38,793 nt of DNA from Saprospiraceae bacterium (GTDB lineage: Bacteria; Bacteroidota; Bacteroidia; Chitinophagales; Saprospiraceae). The notes beneath the pieces were generated by a model. That model was given only the letters and a program-made list of their open reading frames with translations, searched no databases and was not told the origin of the DNA. Position 1 is the first letter of the stretch; every line of letters starts with the position of its first letter. This document shows, in pieces, positions 16,733 through 25,398 of this stretch. The position numbers and the translations under genes are program-made. The stretch is from positions 23,375 to 62,167 of the forward strand of contig JAHDGF010000025.1 in the NCBI GenBank assembly GCA_020627785.1, given 5' to 3'.

Positions 16733-17608
16733 TTAATAACTGAATTCGAATTCAACCCTTCTGTTATTCTCTCTGCCCTCATTTGTATCATTGCTATCAA
16801 TTGGCTGAGATTCTCCAAGTCCTTGAGATTTAATTCTTGTAGACCTTATCCCTTTATTTACAAGATAATCAGCCGTAGCCGCAGCTCTTTTTTTGGATAA
16901 CTCAAGATTTAAATCATCATCTCCTTTACTATCTGTATGTCCACTGACTGAAACCTTATATGCTGGGTATTTGCTCATGATGCTATAAATCTTATCAAGA
17001 GTTGAGATTGAGCTTGACTTCAAGTTAGCACTACCTGTTTCAAATTTAATGGACTTCATTGCTTGAACCAAAACCGCTTTTTCTTCCGCCTTCAATTTAG
17101 CTTCGGGGCACCCATTTAATTCAACTAATCCCCTTCTCTGTGGACATTTATCATCCTTATCATACACTCCATCACCATCTGAATCTGCGGGGCATCCATT
17201 ATTTTCTGAAACACCAGCTAATTTGGGGCATTTATCCGCAAGATCATGGATTCCGTCGCCATCAGAATCTGCAGGACAACCTTCCCTTTCAGTTAAACCA
17301 GCTATGTTGGGGCATTTATCTTGAGTATCATAAACTCCATCACCATCTGAATCTGTAGGACATCCATTATTACTAGCAACTCCTTTTAAAAGTGGACAAT
17401 TATCGTTTTCGTCTGCAATTCCATCTCCATCTTCATCTGCCATAATCTCTACTTCAACTACATCCTCCACGGGTAATGGTAGAATTTCTTCTTCACCTTT
17501 AAAAAATATTTTGAAGAATAGCAGAGCGAAAAATAATATGACTAATAATGAAATGAAGAAATCATTCCGGTCTCTCTTATTCGAGAAATTAAAAAGTTCG
17601 TTGAACAT
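16733..17608 (-). CDS. OmpA-domain protein with thrombospondin type-3 repeats and N-terminal membrane helix
   Basis: A 291-residue protein in three parts. Residues about 17-37 form one hydrophobic helix preceded by charged residues, not a cleavable signal of usual form. Residues about 55-170 are four Asp/Cys-rich thrombospondin type-3 repeats of 28 residues (D.DGDG....D.CP), which bind calcium. Residues about 180-290 are an OmpA-like peptidoglycan-binding domain with the core SGHTDSKGDDDLNLELSKKRAAA. There is no beta-barrel, unlike OmpF/OprF-type proteins with the same repeats, so the helix probably anchors it to a membrane. It lies downstream of, and in the same direction as, the AAA gene, 118 bases after it. 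Confidence 0.88.
   Translation of the reverse strand: MFNELFNFSNKRDRNDFFISLLVILFFALLFFKIFFKGEEEILPLPVEDVVEVEIMADEDGDGIADENDNCPLLKGVASNNGCPTDSDGDGVYDTQDKCPNIAGLTEREGCPADSDGDGIHDLADKCPKLAGVSENNGCPADSDGDGVYDKDDKCPQRRGLVELNGCPEAKLKAEEKAVLVQAMKSIKFETGSANLKSSSISTLDKIYSIMSKYPAYKVSVSGHTDSKGDDDLNLELSKKRAAATADYLVNKGIRSTRIKSQGLGESQPIDSNDTNEGRENNRRVEFEFSY
17099..17446 (-). repeat. Tandem 84-base repeats encoding thrombospondin type-3 units
   Basis: The coding repeat has a period of 84 bases (28 codons). Two copies, beginning at 17160 and 17328 on the plus strand and thus two periods apart, are nearly identical over about 44 bases. This suggests recent duplication or gene conversion, and copy number may vary between strains. 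Confidence 0.75.
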
Positions 17609-17689
17609 CGTTGGTGTTTATAATTATAGGACGCAAAAGGTAAGAAAAGTTACATTTTAATTTTAACAGAAAAAACCACAATTCAAGGC

Positions 17690-17718
17690 AAAAAAATCTC
17701 CGAGAATTAAAAAATTCT
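17690..17718 (-). terminator. Weak rho-independent terminator after the AAA gene
   Basis: On the minus strand AGAATT-TTTT-AATTCT (17718-17703) is a perfect 6-bp AT-rich hairpin, followed six bases later by a run of seven T (17696-17690). It begins nine bases after the stop of the AAA gene. The stem is weak, so read-through into the OmpA gene is possible. Confidence 0.4.
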
Positions 17719-17726
17719 GATCTGCA

Positions 17727-20339
17727 TTAAAACCCAATCTTTTTTATATCAAATAGTTCCTTCTTCAACACGGCTTCTAAGGTTACAAAATCTTCTTCTG
17801 TCAATAAATTAACTTCCTGTGTTTCTATATCTTCAATTTCCGATAAACGCACATTCTGTTGTTTAATTAATTCCAGCATCAATTTTCTGATTTCTCTAGC
17901 ATTCCCAAAATTCTTATCTTTTTTCTTACAAGTTTCTGCAATCAAATTTTTAAGGCTTTGCTCCCCTTCTATTGAGCATGAATAACCTTTTGCTTCCAGT
18001 AGTTTTTTAGCTATCTCAATTAGATTTTGTTCTGAGTAATCTTTAAAATGTAATGTTTTATCAAATCTAGACTTAAAACCTGGGTTGGCTTTCAAGAAAT
18101 TTTCCATATTATCGGGATAACCAGCAACTATTACGAAGAATTTTCCTCGGTAATCTTCCATTCTTTTTAATAAGGTTTGAATTGCTTCTCCACCAAAATC
18201 ACCGTTACCTCCCATTCGTTGACTCGTCAAAGAATATGCTTCATCGATAAATAAGATACCCCCTAATGCTTCTTCTACTTTTTCTGTTGTTTTGATGGCA
18301 GTTTGACCCACATAACCTGAAACCAATCCTTGTCTATCAGTTTCAACTAAATGTCCTCTTTCTAATAGACCTAATGCTTTGTATAGTTTTGCTAGGATTC
18401 TAGCTATGGTTGTTTTACCTGTGCCTGCATTTCCTACAAGAACTGAATGAAGGAAGAAATTATTTAATACATTTTGGTTGGTTCGATTGTAGTATCTTAT
18501 TACCTTGATTAAATCATAAATCTGCTCTTTAACATCTTCCAACCCGATTAAAGCTTCTAATTCTTCTAATGCAGATTTTAGAAGAGGCTCATCAATCGGA
18601 ATTTTTGGACCTTCTTTGTCTATTCCAATATTGATCAACTCTACATCTTGTTTAAGGATTATCTTTAAATCGTCAATACTTGTAAGTTCTGGTTCTGGGG
18701 ATTTCATGATTCTTAAACCTAAATTTACTTTAGCATTTTCTACTAAATCAAAGACATATCGAGCATTGCCAAAAGATCGATCTCTATTTCTGTAGGCTTC
18801 TAAAATGATCCCTTCTAATTTCTTTTTTGCAAGATCCCCAAAAATGACTTCTTTTTGTTCAGCTGCATAATCTGCGATCGCCGATAGTTCTCTTGGCATA
18901 TAATCATGAAATTCGAAAAACTGCTTGAATCTGGATTTTATTCCTGGATTAGACTCGATAAAATACTCCATTTCCTTTGGATAGCCAGCAACAATAACAG
19001 ATAAATCGCCTTCCCCATTAGACATTTCTTTGATTAAAATTTCAATCACTTCTCGACCAAAATCTTTGCTATCATCTTTGGCTCTTGCCAATGAATATGC
19101 TTCATCAATAAATAGAATTCCTCCTCGTGCCTTTGCTATAACTTCTTTAACCTTTGGTGCTGTCTGACCTATGTATTCACCAACTAAATCAACTCTATCC
19201 ACCTCAACAACATGGCCTTTACTTAATAGACCCATTTTCTTGTAAAGGACTCCAAGCATTTTTGCAACCGTTGTCTTACCCGTTCCTGGGTTTCCTACAA
19301 ACACTGAATGGAGATCTTCATGACTTGCTTTTTCCATTCCTCGCTCTTTTCTTAATCTTATAAACTGCAAATACAAGGCATGATCCTTCACCTTCTGTTT
19401 GATGTGGCTTAAACCAATAAGGTCCTCAAGCTTTTCAAACAATTCATCGAAACTATATTTATCAAGGGATTTTAAATACTCGTATTCAGCGTCACTTTTA
19501 ACCGGAGTAATTAGTTCAACTGAACCTTCTTCGAAATGATCTGCAATTTCAAAATGGCAAACTGCGACAAGTTTATCCAGAAAGATAATCTCCATTGTGT
19601 ACTTACCTTTTCGCCAGCTGCCTGAGGTATTACTACCCCATCCTGCTGAGAATTCAATAAGCGTATCATCTTTCTTTACTTTGATTAATTTATTGATTTT
19701 CCCTTTAAGTTCTCTAGCCTCATTATAGAATTTCACAAACAATTCTAAATGCCATAAAGGGGTCGCCAAAAGGTTTTTAAGCGTGATATCTGAATAAATA
19801 TACCTTGTTTGCTCTGCTGAAAAGACCTTGTGATATGTTTTCTCTAAATCTGGAGGAGCATCATATTGTCCTTCGAAAAGCCCCATACTTTCGACGGTAA
19901 AATATTCATTGTTACCCGATTGAGAGCTAAATCCATTTTCAATGTAAAAGTATTTGGTTCCAACTTTTTCTCCATTTAAAAAAGCTTCCCAATAGTAAAT
20001 GCCTTTCTTCCAGAAAGTACCATCTTTCTTATTCCCCCAGCCCTCGCGTATATAGACTATGTTATCATACTTACTTACTTTCTTGGTAAAGTCTAGATCA
20101 CAAACAAGCTTTGGGGTTCCTTCAAGCTTATAACACCGTAATTCAACTCCAATTTCCCAAGAATCTCTATCAAATAGCTTATTAATGAAGGAAAGTTCAG
20201 CATATATATAGTTTGTTTGGCCTTGATCAAATACCTGCCGATACTTTTTTTCATTGTTTGCAAGCCACTCTGTAGATGAGTAAACCTTCAATTCTTTATA
20301 CTTATATAATCTATCTGTATTTTTATCCTCTGAAAACAT
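17727..20339 (-). CDS. Tandem CbxX/CfxQ-type AAA ATPase with duplicated N-terminal beta domain
   Basis: An 870-residue protein. The C-terminal two thirds are two AAA modules of the CbxX/SpoVK group: module 1 has Walker A GNPGTGKT (349-356) and Walker B ILFIDEA (408-414); module 2 has GNAGTGKT (636-643) and ILFIDEA (695-701). Each contains the pore-region-like segment G.Y(I/V)GQTA and sensor AGYP, so both look active. The first 270 residues are not AAA: they hold two copies of a domain of about 100 residues (34-135 and 170-268), sharing V F...QT.YIY, a GWG..(..)G.W/F.KG.Y core and a final strand. Related AAA proteins remodel partner proteins (for example Rubisco activation by CbbX); the client here is unknown. 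No secretion signal is present. The gene stands alone except for the OmpA gene downstream. Confidence 0.85.
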   Translation of the reverse strand: MFSEDKNTDRLYKYKELKVYSSTEWLANNEKKYRQVFDQGQTNYIYAELSFINKLFDRDSWEIGVELRCYKLEGTPKLVCDLDFTKKVSKYDNIVYIREGWGNKKDGTFWKKGIYYWEAFLNGEKVGTKYFYIENGFSSQSGNNEYFTVESMGLFEGQYDAPPDLEKTYHKVFSAEQTRYIYSDITLKNLLATPLWHLELFVKFYNEARELKGKINKLIKVKKDDTLIEFSAGWGSNTSGSWRKGKYTMEIIFLDKLVAVCHFEIADHFEEGSVELITPVKSDAEYEYLKSLDKYSFDELFEKLEDLIGLSHIKQKVKDHALYLQFIRLRKERGMEKASHEDLHSVFVGNPGTGKTTVAKMLGVLYKKMGLLSKGHVVEVDRVDLVGEYIGQTAPKVKEVIAKARGGILFIDEAYSLARAKDDSKDFGREVIEILIKEMSNGEGDLSVIVAGYPKEMEYFIESNPGIKSRFKQFFEFHDYMPRELSAIADYAAEQKEVIFGDLAKKKLEGIILEAYRNRDRSFGNARYVFDLVENAKVNLGLRIMKSPEPELTSIDDLKIILKQDVELINIGIDKEGPKIPIDEPLLKSALEELEALIGLEDVKEQIYDLIKVIRYYNRTNQNVLNNFFLHSVLVGNAGTGKTTIARILAKLYKALGLLERGHLVETDRQGLVSGYVGQTAIKTTEKVEEALGGILFIDEAYSLTSQRMGGNGDFGGEAIQTLLKRMEDYRGKFFVIVAGYPDNMENFLKANPGFKSRFDKTLHFKDYSEQNLIEIAKKLLEAKGYSCSIEGEQSLKNLIAETCKKKDKNFGNAREIRKLMLELIKQQNVRLSEIEDIETQEVNLLTEEDFVTLEAVLKKELFDIKKIGF

Positions 20340-20454
20340 ACAATTATGGTCTTAGATAGCTAATTTTTATTCGTATATATGCCACTTGATTCATTCAGGA
20401 ACCATTTCTGGGCATTTTTGTTTAATGTATTCAAGGTAATCATAAAGACGATAG

Positions 20455-20796
20455 ATGGCAACTATAAAATTTAATTTTGAGGATAAAGAAATACCTTCTA
20501 AAACAGTTGAAAATGTGGAAGCTGGTTTAAGTATTTTAGAAGTTACAGAAGATCATGATATTCATTTAAACCACAATTGTGGAGGAGTTTGTGCTTGTAG
20601 CACCTGTCATGTATATGTTGATGGTGGAGAAAGCGCTTTAGAAGAAATTACAGATAAAGAAGAAGATTTCATAGATCGAGCAATTAACCCTAAGATTGAA
20701 TCTAGATTAGGATGTCAATGCATTATCTTAGAAGATGATGCAGAAATAGAAGTAACCATTCCTAATCAAGCAAATATTATTGGTCACGAACATTAA
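20455..20796 (+). CDS. fdx: 2Fe-2S ferredoxin, ISC/adrenodoxin type
   Basis: A 113-residue ferredoxin with cluster ligands C42, C48, C51 and C87 in the spacing of ISC-type ferredoxins (CX5CX2C then a distant Cys). RLGCQC and the acidic C-terminal part also fit. These proteins supply electrons for Fe-S cluster assembly. iscX follows 10 bases downstream, supporting an ISC role, but no iscS, iscU or hscA lies beside them. The start ATG at 20455 is well defined by the N-terminal beta strand. Confidence 0.92.
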   Translation: MATIKFNFEDKEIPSKTVENVEAGLSILEVTEDHDIHLNHNCGGVCACSTCHVYVDGGESALEEITDKEEDFIDRAINPKIESRLGCQCIILEDDAEIEVTIPNQANIIGHEH

Positions 20797-20806
20797 AAAG
20801 TAAGAG

Positions 20807-21055
20807 ATGCCATTTGAAGAATTTGATAATTTACCAATTAATTGGCCAGACCATGAGGACATCGCCATGAAGTTGTATGAGCGATTTGGAGATGAATTTG
20901 GCGAGAGCCAAATTTATAGAATAAGATTTACAGACTTGCTCCAATGGATTCTTGAGATAGATACTTTTGAAGGAACAAAGGAAGACTCAAATGAAGGACA
21001 CTTGGAGCAGATTCAAGCAAAATGGGTTTATGAATGGAGGGACAATAATAAATAA
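20807..21055 (+). CDS. iscX: Fe-S assembly protein IscX
   Basis: An 82-residue acidic protein. The whole length matches IscX: INWPDHEDIAMKLYERFGDE near the start and the RFTDLLQWILEIDTFEG core, with a terminal KWVYEWRD. In E. coli IscX binds IscS and iron and modulates the rate of cluster building. It follows the ferredoxin gene by 10 bases and precedes the KdsC-like gene by three bases, so the transcript probably continues. Confidence 0.93.
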   Translation: MPFEEFDNLPINWPDHEDIAMKLYERFGDEFGESQIYRIRFTDLLQWILEIDTFEGTKEDSNEGHLEQIQAKWVYEWRDNNK

Positions 21056-21058
21056 TCA

Positions 21059-21559
21059 ATGTCCAATATATATTCCAAGTTTAGAAATATAACTACCCTA
21101 CTTTTTGATGTCGACGGGGTTTTCACAAATTCAAATATCCTAATAACAGAATCAGGTGATCTTTTAAGATCTATGAGTACCCAAGATGGCCTCGCAGTAA
21201 AACGAGCCATTAAACATAATTTCAATGTTGCAATTATAACCAAAGGTAGTTCAAAGGGTGTAACTTCTAGGCTCGAAGGGTTAAATGTTCTAGACATTTA
21301 CTCTGCAGTTGATGACAAAGAAAAAACCTTTCATGATTACATAAGTAAGAAAAACACCTTACCAGATCAATGCCTTTACATGGGTGATGATTTGTCAGAT
21401 ATATGTGTACTTAAGCTAGTAAACATTTCAAGCTGCCCTTCAGATGCGGTTCATGAAGTAAAATCTGAATGCAACTACATTAGCCCTTATAAAGGTGGTG
21501 AAGGCTGTGTACGAGATGTTATAGAAAGAACCCTTCGATCTCATGGAAAATGGTCTTAG
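21059..21559 (+). CDS. kdsC: KdsC-type HAD phosphatase (KDO-8-phosphate phosphatase family)
   Basis: A 166-residue capless HAD phosphatase. Motif I is FDVDGVFTN with nucleophile Asp17 and Asp19, and the catalytic end is YMGDDLSDICVL. The length and the SAVDDKEKTFHDYI segment match the KdsC/YrbI family, which dephosphorylates KDO-8-phosphate during lipopolysaccharide core synthesis. Other members act on related sialic-type sugars, so the substrate is not certain. It overlaps the prenyltransferase gene by 17 bases. Confidence 0.85.
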   Translation: MSNIYSKFRNITTLLFDVDGVFTNSNILITESGDLLRSMSTQDGLAVKRAIKHNFNVAIITKGSSKGVTSRLEGLNVLDIYSAVDDKEKTFHDYISKKNTLPDQCLYMGDDLSDICVLKLVNISSCPSDAVHEVKSECNYISPYKGGEGCVRDVIERTLRSHGKWS

Positions 21560-22451
21560 TTTTAGAAATTTCGTAAAACAAACTAGACCAATAAATTTGG
21601 TCTTTATTGCATTAGCACAACTAACTTTATTCATCGCACTGATCTATCCAAGCGATATTCAAGAAGAAGGCCTTAATCAATATTATATTTGGGCGGCATG
21701 TATATTCTCCACGCTACTATTTACTCTCGGAGGCTATTTCATTAATGACTTTTACGATTTCGAAAATGATAAAGCCATAAAGAAAAAAAATAAATTTCTT
21801 AATAAGTCTCAGCTACTCCTCTCATACTCTATTTCCGTTATTTTGAATCTTGTGATATGTATATTTGCATGTGCCTACTTGAATGAATATTCGCTGTTGT
21901 TATTTTTCATATGTATAACTGGAATATTATATTCTTACTCAAGCTATTTCAAAAGACACAAAATTTCGGGAAACATAATTGTATCTTTTTTATCATCCTC
22001 TTCTTTAGGCATTGTACTTATCACTTCCTATTTTATTGATAATCCGATTAGTGAAGACCTGTATCAGCTTGTACAATTCTTTATGCTGTTCATTTTCACT
22101 CTTACCATGGCAAGAGAAATCACAAAGGATTGTGAGGACTTAGAAGGAGATCAAAAATTTAATATTGATAGTATCCCAATTAGATATGGAAAAAATAAAT
22201 CGAAAGTACTTATCAATCTATTCCACTTTCTATTAGTCTTTATAAGTCTTACCTACTTTTACATTCATCGTAATAACTTTTCGTTCCTCGCACTGATACT
22301 AGGAGCAATCATTGTTTTAACAACCCTATTCGTTATCCATAAGTTATCTAGAGCCGATGATAAAAAAAATTTCAAATTTGTAGCTGACATTCAAAAAGGA
22401 GTTTTTGGTTTAGGTATAATTTTACTTGCGCTACAATTGTATAATATATGA
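21543..22451 (+). CDS. UbiA-family prenyltransferase
   Basis: A membrane enzyme of 302 residues with about eight to nine helices. The two Asp-rich motifs that bind Mg2+ and prenyl diphosphate are visible: NDFYDFENDKA (residues 68-78) and KDCEDLEGDQKFNIDSIP (about 197-214). Bacteroidota members of this subgroup are usually annotated as geranylgeranylglycerol-phosphate geranylgeranyltransferase, from similarity to archaeal lipid enzymes, though their true product is not generally known. It overlaps kdsC by 17 bases and maf by 4 bases. I remember the order KdsC-UbiA-Maf from other Bacteroidota, so the coupling is probably conserved. Confidence 0.85.
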   Translation: MENGLSFRNFVKQTRPINLVFIALAQLTLFIALIYPSDIQEEGLNQYYIWAACIFSTLLFTLGGYFINDFYDFENDKAIKKKNKFLNKSQLLLSYSISVILNLVICIFACAYLNEYSLLLFFICITGILYSYSSYFKRHKISGNIIVSFLSSSSLGIVLITSYFIDNPISEDLYQLVQFFMLFIFTLTMAREITKDCEDLEGDQKFNIDSIPIRYGKNKSKVLINLFHFLLVFISLTYFYIHRNNFSFLALILGAIIVLTTLFVIHKLSRADDKKNFKFVADIQKGVFGLGIILLALQLYNI

Positions 22452-23014
22452 TAAAGAAAGAAATATTACTCGCCTCAAATTCGCCTCGCAGAAAACAACT
22501 CGTGGAAGAAATGGATTTAGACTTCAAAGTTATACAACAGGAAGTTGATGAATCTTTTCCTGAAGAATTAAATCCAAGCAAGGTTGCTGAATATATTGCC
22601 ATTAAAAAATCTGAAGCTTATACTGAACCAATTCTAGAAAATCAAATCTTACTAACTGCAGATACAATTGTCTTATCTGATAATGAAATTTTAGGCAAAC
22701 CAAAAACTCTTCTTGAAGCAAAAAAAATGATAGAATCATTAGGTGGAAAAGACCATGTGGTGATCACAGGAGTTGCACTTAAAAATAATGAAAAAATCAT
22801 TTCCTTTTCTGATCATTCTTATGTTAGTTTATCTTTCCTTAACAAGGATGAAATTGAATATTATTTAAAACAATACTCGCCTTTAGATAAAGCAGGAGCT
22901 TACGGAATTCAGGAGTGGTTTGGACATAATTTCGTTGAGTCAATAAAAGGCAGCTATACGAATATTATGGGACTGCCTACCGAGAAAGTCTATTCAGCAC
23001 TCAAGAATTTTTAA
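22448..23014 (+). CDS. maf: Maf-family nucleotide pyrophosphatase
   Basis: A 188-residue house-cleaning NTP pyrophosphatase, standard length. It begins with the conserved LASNSPRRKQLVEEM loop, continues with ADTIVLSDNEILGKP (catalytic Asp region) and ends with YGIQEWFGHNFVESIKGSYTNIMGLP. Maf proteins hydrolyse dTTP/UTP or modified nucleotides; which subtype cannot be settled by eye. It overlaps the UbiA gene by four bases (ATGA) and its end overlaps the convergent prmA by 14 bases. Confidence 0.95.
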   Translation: MIKKEILLASNSPRRKQLVEEMDLDFKVIQQEVDESFPEELNPSKVAEYIAIKKSEAYTEPILENQILLTADTIVLSDNEILGKPKTLLEAKKMIESLGGKDHVVITGVALKNNEKIISFSDHSYVSLSFLNKDEIEYYLKQYSPLDKAGAYGIQEWFGHNFVESIKGSYTNIMGLPTEKVYSALKNF

Positions 23015-23834
23015 CTTGCATTTCCATGCAAATCCATTCACCTTTTTGATTCGAGTTAACTAATTTAAAATCAGATGCATAAGCTTTCAAGACTAGATCT
23101 TGATCTACATCTAATATTCCGGACATTAATAATGTTCCATTTTCTTTTAACCTTGACCTGAGTCCTAGAGTTGATTCCAACAGTACTTTTCGGTTTATAT
23201 TCGCAAGAATTATATCAAATTTTGATTCTGGGATAACATCAATGTTGCCACCTAAAACTTCGTAGTTATTAGCGCCAATGCCGTTTAATTCAAAATGTAA
23301 TTTTGAGTTCTCTACAGCCCATGTCTCAATATCATTACATAACAGTTTGGTGGCTCCTTTCAAATATGCGAAAACAGAAAGTATCGCTGTTCCACATCCA
23401 TAATCCCAGACACTTTTCCCTTTTACATTTAATCTATGAATTGCTTCAATCATCATGTACGTAGTTTCATGATGTCCAGTACCAAAGGCCATTTGCGGTC
23501 TGATAATTATTTGATATGGAAGTGCTGGATTTGCAGAATGAAACTCTGCTCTAATTTGACAAAAGTCATCAATTTCAATGGGTTCATAATTAGATTCCCA
23601 AACCTCATTCCAGTTTTTGTTCACACATTTTGATGCTTTCAGGTCACCAATAACTCCAGGAATATTTTTGATTTCCTTTAAAATATCATCAGATATATCT
23701 GAGTCAAAATAAAGCTCAAAATAAGTTTCAGACTCTAACAAGGAATCAGGTTCAAGTTGGAGTAAGTAGGCATTCACGATATCTTTCTGCTCCTTTCTAA
23801 AATGAACAGTAACCTTATTCCATTCTCTTTCCAT
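23001..23834 (-). CDS. prmA: Ribosomal protein L11 methyltransferase
   Basis: A 277-residue SAM methyltransferase with the PrmA arrangement: an N-terminal substrate-recognition domain (about residues 1-110), a linker with PQMAFGTGHHETT, the SAM-binding WDYGCGTAILSVFA motif, NDIETWAVENS and the ANINRKVL catalytic-side motif. PrmA trimethylates ribosomal protein L11. Its ATG overlaps the folD stop by one base (TAATG), so they are translationally coupled. The 3' end overlaps maf. Confidence 0.95.
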   Translation of the reverse strand: MEREWNKVTVHFRKEQKDIVNAYLLQLEPDSLLESETYFELYFDSDISDDILKEIKNIPGVIGDLKASKCVNKNWNEVWESNYEPIEIDDFCQIRAEFHSANPALPYQIIIRPQMAFGTGHHETTYMMIEAIHRLNVKGKSVWDYGCGTAILSVFAYLKGATKLLCNDIETWAVENSKLHFELNGIGANNYEVLGGNIDVIPESKFDIILANINRKVLLESTLGLRSRLKENGTLLMSGILDVDQDLVLKAYASDFKLVNSNQKGEWICMEMQVKNS

Positions 23835-24706
23835 TATTTATTCTTGGAAGCTTTCAGAGTATTTAAAAGAAGTGCCGTAACCGTCATAGGTCCTACCCCA
23901 CCAGGTACTGGTGTGATATGAGATACCTTGTCCTTTACATCATCAAAATCCACATCTCCTACAAGCCGATATCCACGTTTCCTTGTAGCATCCTCAATGC
24001 TGTTTATCCCGACATCAATAATGACTGCCCCTTCCTTTATTTGATGATTTTTAATAAACTTAGCTCGCCCTATCGCTGCAACGATTATGTCTGCACTTTG
24101 TAATAATTCATCTAAATTTTCCGTTTTACTATGCGCAATTGTCACCGTCGCGTTTCCTGGATTTCCTCTCCTAGCCAATAAAATACTAATGGGCGAACCC
24201 ACAATATTACTTCTTCCAAGGACAACCACAGATTTACCTTCAGTTTCCACATTATACCTCTCAAGCATAAGTAAAATTCCATAAGGTGTGGCAGGAAGAT
24301 ATGCTTCTAAATTTTGGGCCATTGACCCGAAATTAAATGGATGAAAACCATCCACATCTTTCTTTGGATCTATGGCAAGAATAATATTATCAGGGTCTAT
24401 ATGTCGAGGCAAAGGAAGTTGAACGATAAATCCATCAACATCATCATTCCGATTTAAACCATCCACAATTTCTAAGAGTTCTTCTTCGGAAATATTAGCA
24501 TCTTTTTTAATGATGGTTGATTCAAACCCAACTTCGTCACTTGATTTTGCCTTATTTTTCACATAAGATTCACTGGCAGGATTATCGCCAACAATTACAG
24601 CTGCAAGATGTGGAATATTTCCACCTTGATTTCTAATTTCATCAACTTCCAGTTTGATTTCCTCTTTAATTGTTTTCGAAAGTTTTTTACCATCAAGTAA
24701 AATCAT
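23834..24706 (-). CDS. folD: Bifunctional methylenetetrahydrofolate dehydrogenase/cyclohydrolase
   Basis: FolD interconverts one-carbon folates in the cytoplasm. The 290 residues include the catalytic SYVKNKAKSSDEVG (Tyr and Lys), DGFIVQLPLPRHID, the NAD(P)-binding VVLGRSNIVGSPISILL and the terminal TPVPGGVGPMTVTALL, all standard. The length is normal. It lies between the PAP2 gene (14-base overlap at its start) and prmA (1-base overlap), forming a compact minus-strand unit. Confidence 0.97.
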   Translation of the reverse strand: MILLDGKKLSKTIKEEIKLEVDEIRNQGGNIPHLAAVIVGDNPASESYVKNKAKSSDEVGFESTIIKKDANISEEELLEIVDGLNRNDDVDGFIVQLPLPRHIDPDNIILAIDPKKDVDGFHPFNFGSMAQNLEAYLPATPYGILLMLERYNVETEGKSVVVLGRSNIVGSPISILLARRGNPGNATVTIAHSKTENLDELLQSADIIVAAIGRAKFIKNHQIKEGAVIIDVGINSIEDATRKRGYRLVGDVDFDDVKDKVSHITPVPGGVGPMTVTALLLNTLKASKNK

Positions 24707-25283
24707 ATTCCTCTTTGAGTTTTAATTTTTCAATAAATGAACGATAAAATTGATTTATGATGAATGCAATACTAGTACCTAAAATTGCACCGCACAGAAT
24801 GTCAATTGGATAATGAACGCCAACATATACTTGAGCAAAAGAAATAGCAGCGGCCCACATGATTAATAAAAATAGAATGCGTTTTCTTCCTTTAAAAAGT
24901 ACCAAATACAAAATGGAGGCAAGTGCAAAATGATTCGTTGCATGGGAAGAGGTAAAACTGTAACCGGCACCACATCTCACTCTAATATTAACGGGATATA
25001 CTTGAGAGTTCTCATGACAAGGACGTGGTCTTTCAATCAGTGGTTTAATGGTATGGCTTGACATAAGGTCAGATGCTCCCACACAAGATAAAATCACAAG
25101 AATTGTAGCCCAATGATACTTTTCACTATTAAATAAGATAAAACAAATGAAAAAGAGATAAAGAGGAATCCAAAAAATCTGGTACCTGATGGGAACTAAA
25201 AAGAAATCCAATAGACCACTAGATAAGCCCTCATTTATAGCATTGAAGAGCGTTGCATCAAATTCGAGTATTTTCGTTAACAT
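24693..25283 (-). CDS. PAP2-family membrane phosphatase
   Basis: A 196-residue integral membrane protein with about five to six helices and the three phosphatase motifs: KPLIERPRP (motif 1), SFTSSHATNH in place of PSGH (motif 2, catalytic His preserved) and the YVGVHYPIDILCG segment (motif 3, with His and Asp). The family removes phosphate from undecaprenyl diphosphate, lipid A or phospholipids. Which substrate applies is unknown. It is the first gene of a unit with folD and prmA. Confidence 0.9.
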   Translation of the reverse strand: MLTKILEFDATLFNAINEGLSSGLLDFFLVPIRYQIFWIPLYLFFICFILFNSEKYHWATILVILSCVGASDLMSSHTIKPLIERPRPCHENSQVYPVNIRVRCGAGYSFTSSHATNHFALASILYLVLFKGRKRILFLLIMWAAAISFAQVYVGVHYPIDILCGAILGTSIAFIINQFYRSFIEKLKLKEEYDFT

Positions 25284-25398
25284 ATAAGCCCTAAAAGTAA
25301 TCTAATTTCAGGAATTTTTTCTGATGATTTGCCGTAGTTAAATTGAAAAATAATTCACTTTCTAAACACCTTTAAGCACCTTTGTAAAAAAGAGAAAA

